This document shows, one piece after another, positions 53,238-53,533 of a DNA stretch of 53,533 bases (the first letter of the stretch is position 1; each line of letters begins with the position of its first letter). The notes beneath the pieces were generated by a model, which was not told where the DNA came from, did not search any database, and worked only from the letters and a program-made list of their open reading frames with translations. The stretch comes from Clostridia bacterium (lineage in GTDB: Bacteria > Bacillota > Clostridia > Oscillospirales > SIG627): assembly GCA_017520825.1 (NCBI GenBank), contig JAFXEX010000008.1, positions 1 through 53,533 on the forward strand, in the 5' to 3' direction. Position numbers and translations under genes: made by a program.

Positions 53238-53533
53238 TCATACGAGGATAACTTCTCGCTCTTTTTTAACAGCATAATCCAGCGCTATTTTTGTCCCACT
53301 TTTGCGAGTGGTAGGGGTGTGGGCTTCGTGGTAATAGACGATACAGTATTTACTGCCCCTTATCATTTCATAGTTACGCTCGACGTATACGGCTCTGCCT
53401 GCTCCGAGGAGCTTTTCGGGGTAATAGGTACCGTCGTAGGATTTAAGCAGATAGCTCAGATAGCCGTCGCTGATAAAGGGGAATTCTGCTCGCACGTAGA
53501 TTCGTTTTACGTGTGGGTATTTTTCTTTCAGAG
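53238..53533 (-). CDS. Partial gene, SLOG/DUF1273-like C-terminal part
   Basis: An open frame enters from beyond the window end on the minus strand and stops at 53238-53240; 98 residues are visible. Segments such as MIRGSKYCIVYYHE and KSGTKIALDYAVKKEREVILV resemble the end of SLOG-type Rossmann proteins of the YpsA/DUF1273 group, where a serine-glycine-threonine loop precedes a helix. The internal GTG at 53493-53495 is not a credible start because homologous-looking sequence continues upstream. The family assignment is tentative. A gap of about 90 bases separates it from the next gene on this strand. Confidence 0.55.
   Translation of the reverse strand, partial: LKEKYPHVKRIYVRAEFPFISDGYLSYLLKSYDGTYYPEKLLGAGRAVYVERNYEMIRGSKYCIVYYHEAHTPTTRKSGTKIALDYAVKKEREVILV

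Overview
The window looks like a chromosomal segment of a Gram-positive Clostridia (Bacillota), probably an uncultured gut or rumen member of the Oscillospirales-like lineages. The evidence is the HrcA/CIRCE-controlled groESL operon, an ECF FolT transporter behind a tetrahydrofolate riboswitch, YitT and DacF-type proteins, a cohesin/dockerin gene pair, textbook TTGACA-17-TATAAT promoters, and a remnant of the forespore sigma factor SigG. Base composition is moderate, with AT-rich islands (about 4.6-8.2 kb, 43.5-45.2 kb and 48.5-51.5 kb) that look recently acquired. Lineage placement is inference; I had no database.

Layout. 0-8 kb: an ABC-2 exporter pair, YitT, a GH31 glycosidase and a 1187-residue TIR-domain protein. 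8-13.4 kb: a glycerol-1-phosphate dehydrogenase-like enzyme, then a divergent AraC regulator and a creatinase-like/ASRT/DUF4432 gene set. 13.7-19.7 kb: a SulP transporter without STAS domain plus an Lrp regulator, a WG-repeat lipoprotein, the THF-riboswitch folT-folC operon and a small lipoprotein. 19.7-25.7 kb: a RelB/YafQ toxin-antitoxin cassette, an XRE regulator with a clear operator, two cohesin-type secreted proteins (one with dockerin), and truncated sigG. 25.8-30.8 kb: a PduL/NifU-like/GGGtGRT operon, a four-helix-bundle gene bracketed by direct repeats, a YjbR protein, a repeat-containing membrane protein and two small XRE regulators. 30.9-40 kb: DacF, a PfkB kinase, a pseudouridine synthase, GH20, groESL and ligA. 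40-43.2 kb: a TAXI-TRAP transporter behind three GTATAC boxes. 43.5-48.4 kb: a phosphodiesterase, a broken P-loop kinase, a DUF4886 esterase, PsiE-like, RibF and a DacF homologue with damaged catalytic motifs. 48.5-53.5 kb (minus): a TIR-TIR-Sel1-TPR protein, RuvX with an apparent ATT start, a membrane-anchored unknown and a partial gene.

The most unusual feature is a set of five intergenic arrays of short hairpins (near 13.4, 18.9, 20.5, 28.1/28.7 and 43.2 kb). In each array the stems all differ but are separated by a constant 7-8 base spacer specific to that array family (ATGAATT, ATGAAAT or GCGATATA). In four of the five the spacer orientation flips part way through, so the array is mirror-like. 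Two copies of one array differ by exactly one 15-base hairpin unit, arrays extend into the 3' ends of coding sequences, and two of them lie in gene cassettes bracketed by direct repeats. I know no named repeat family with this design. A second, MITE-like family has two copies, one inside the ligA leader.
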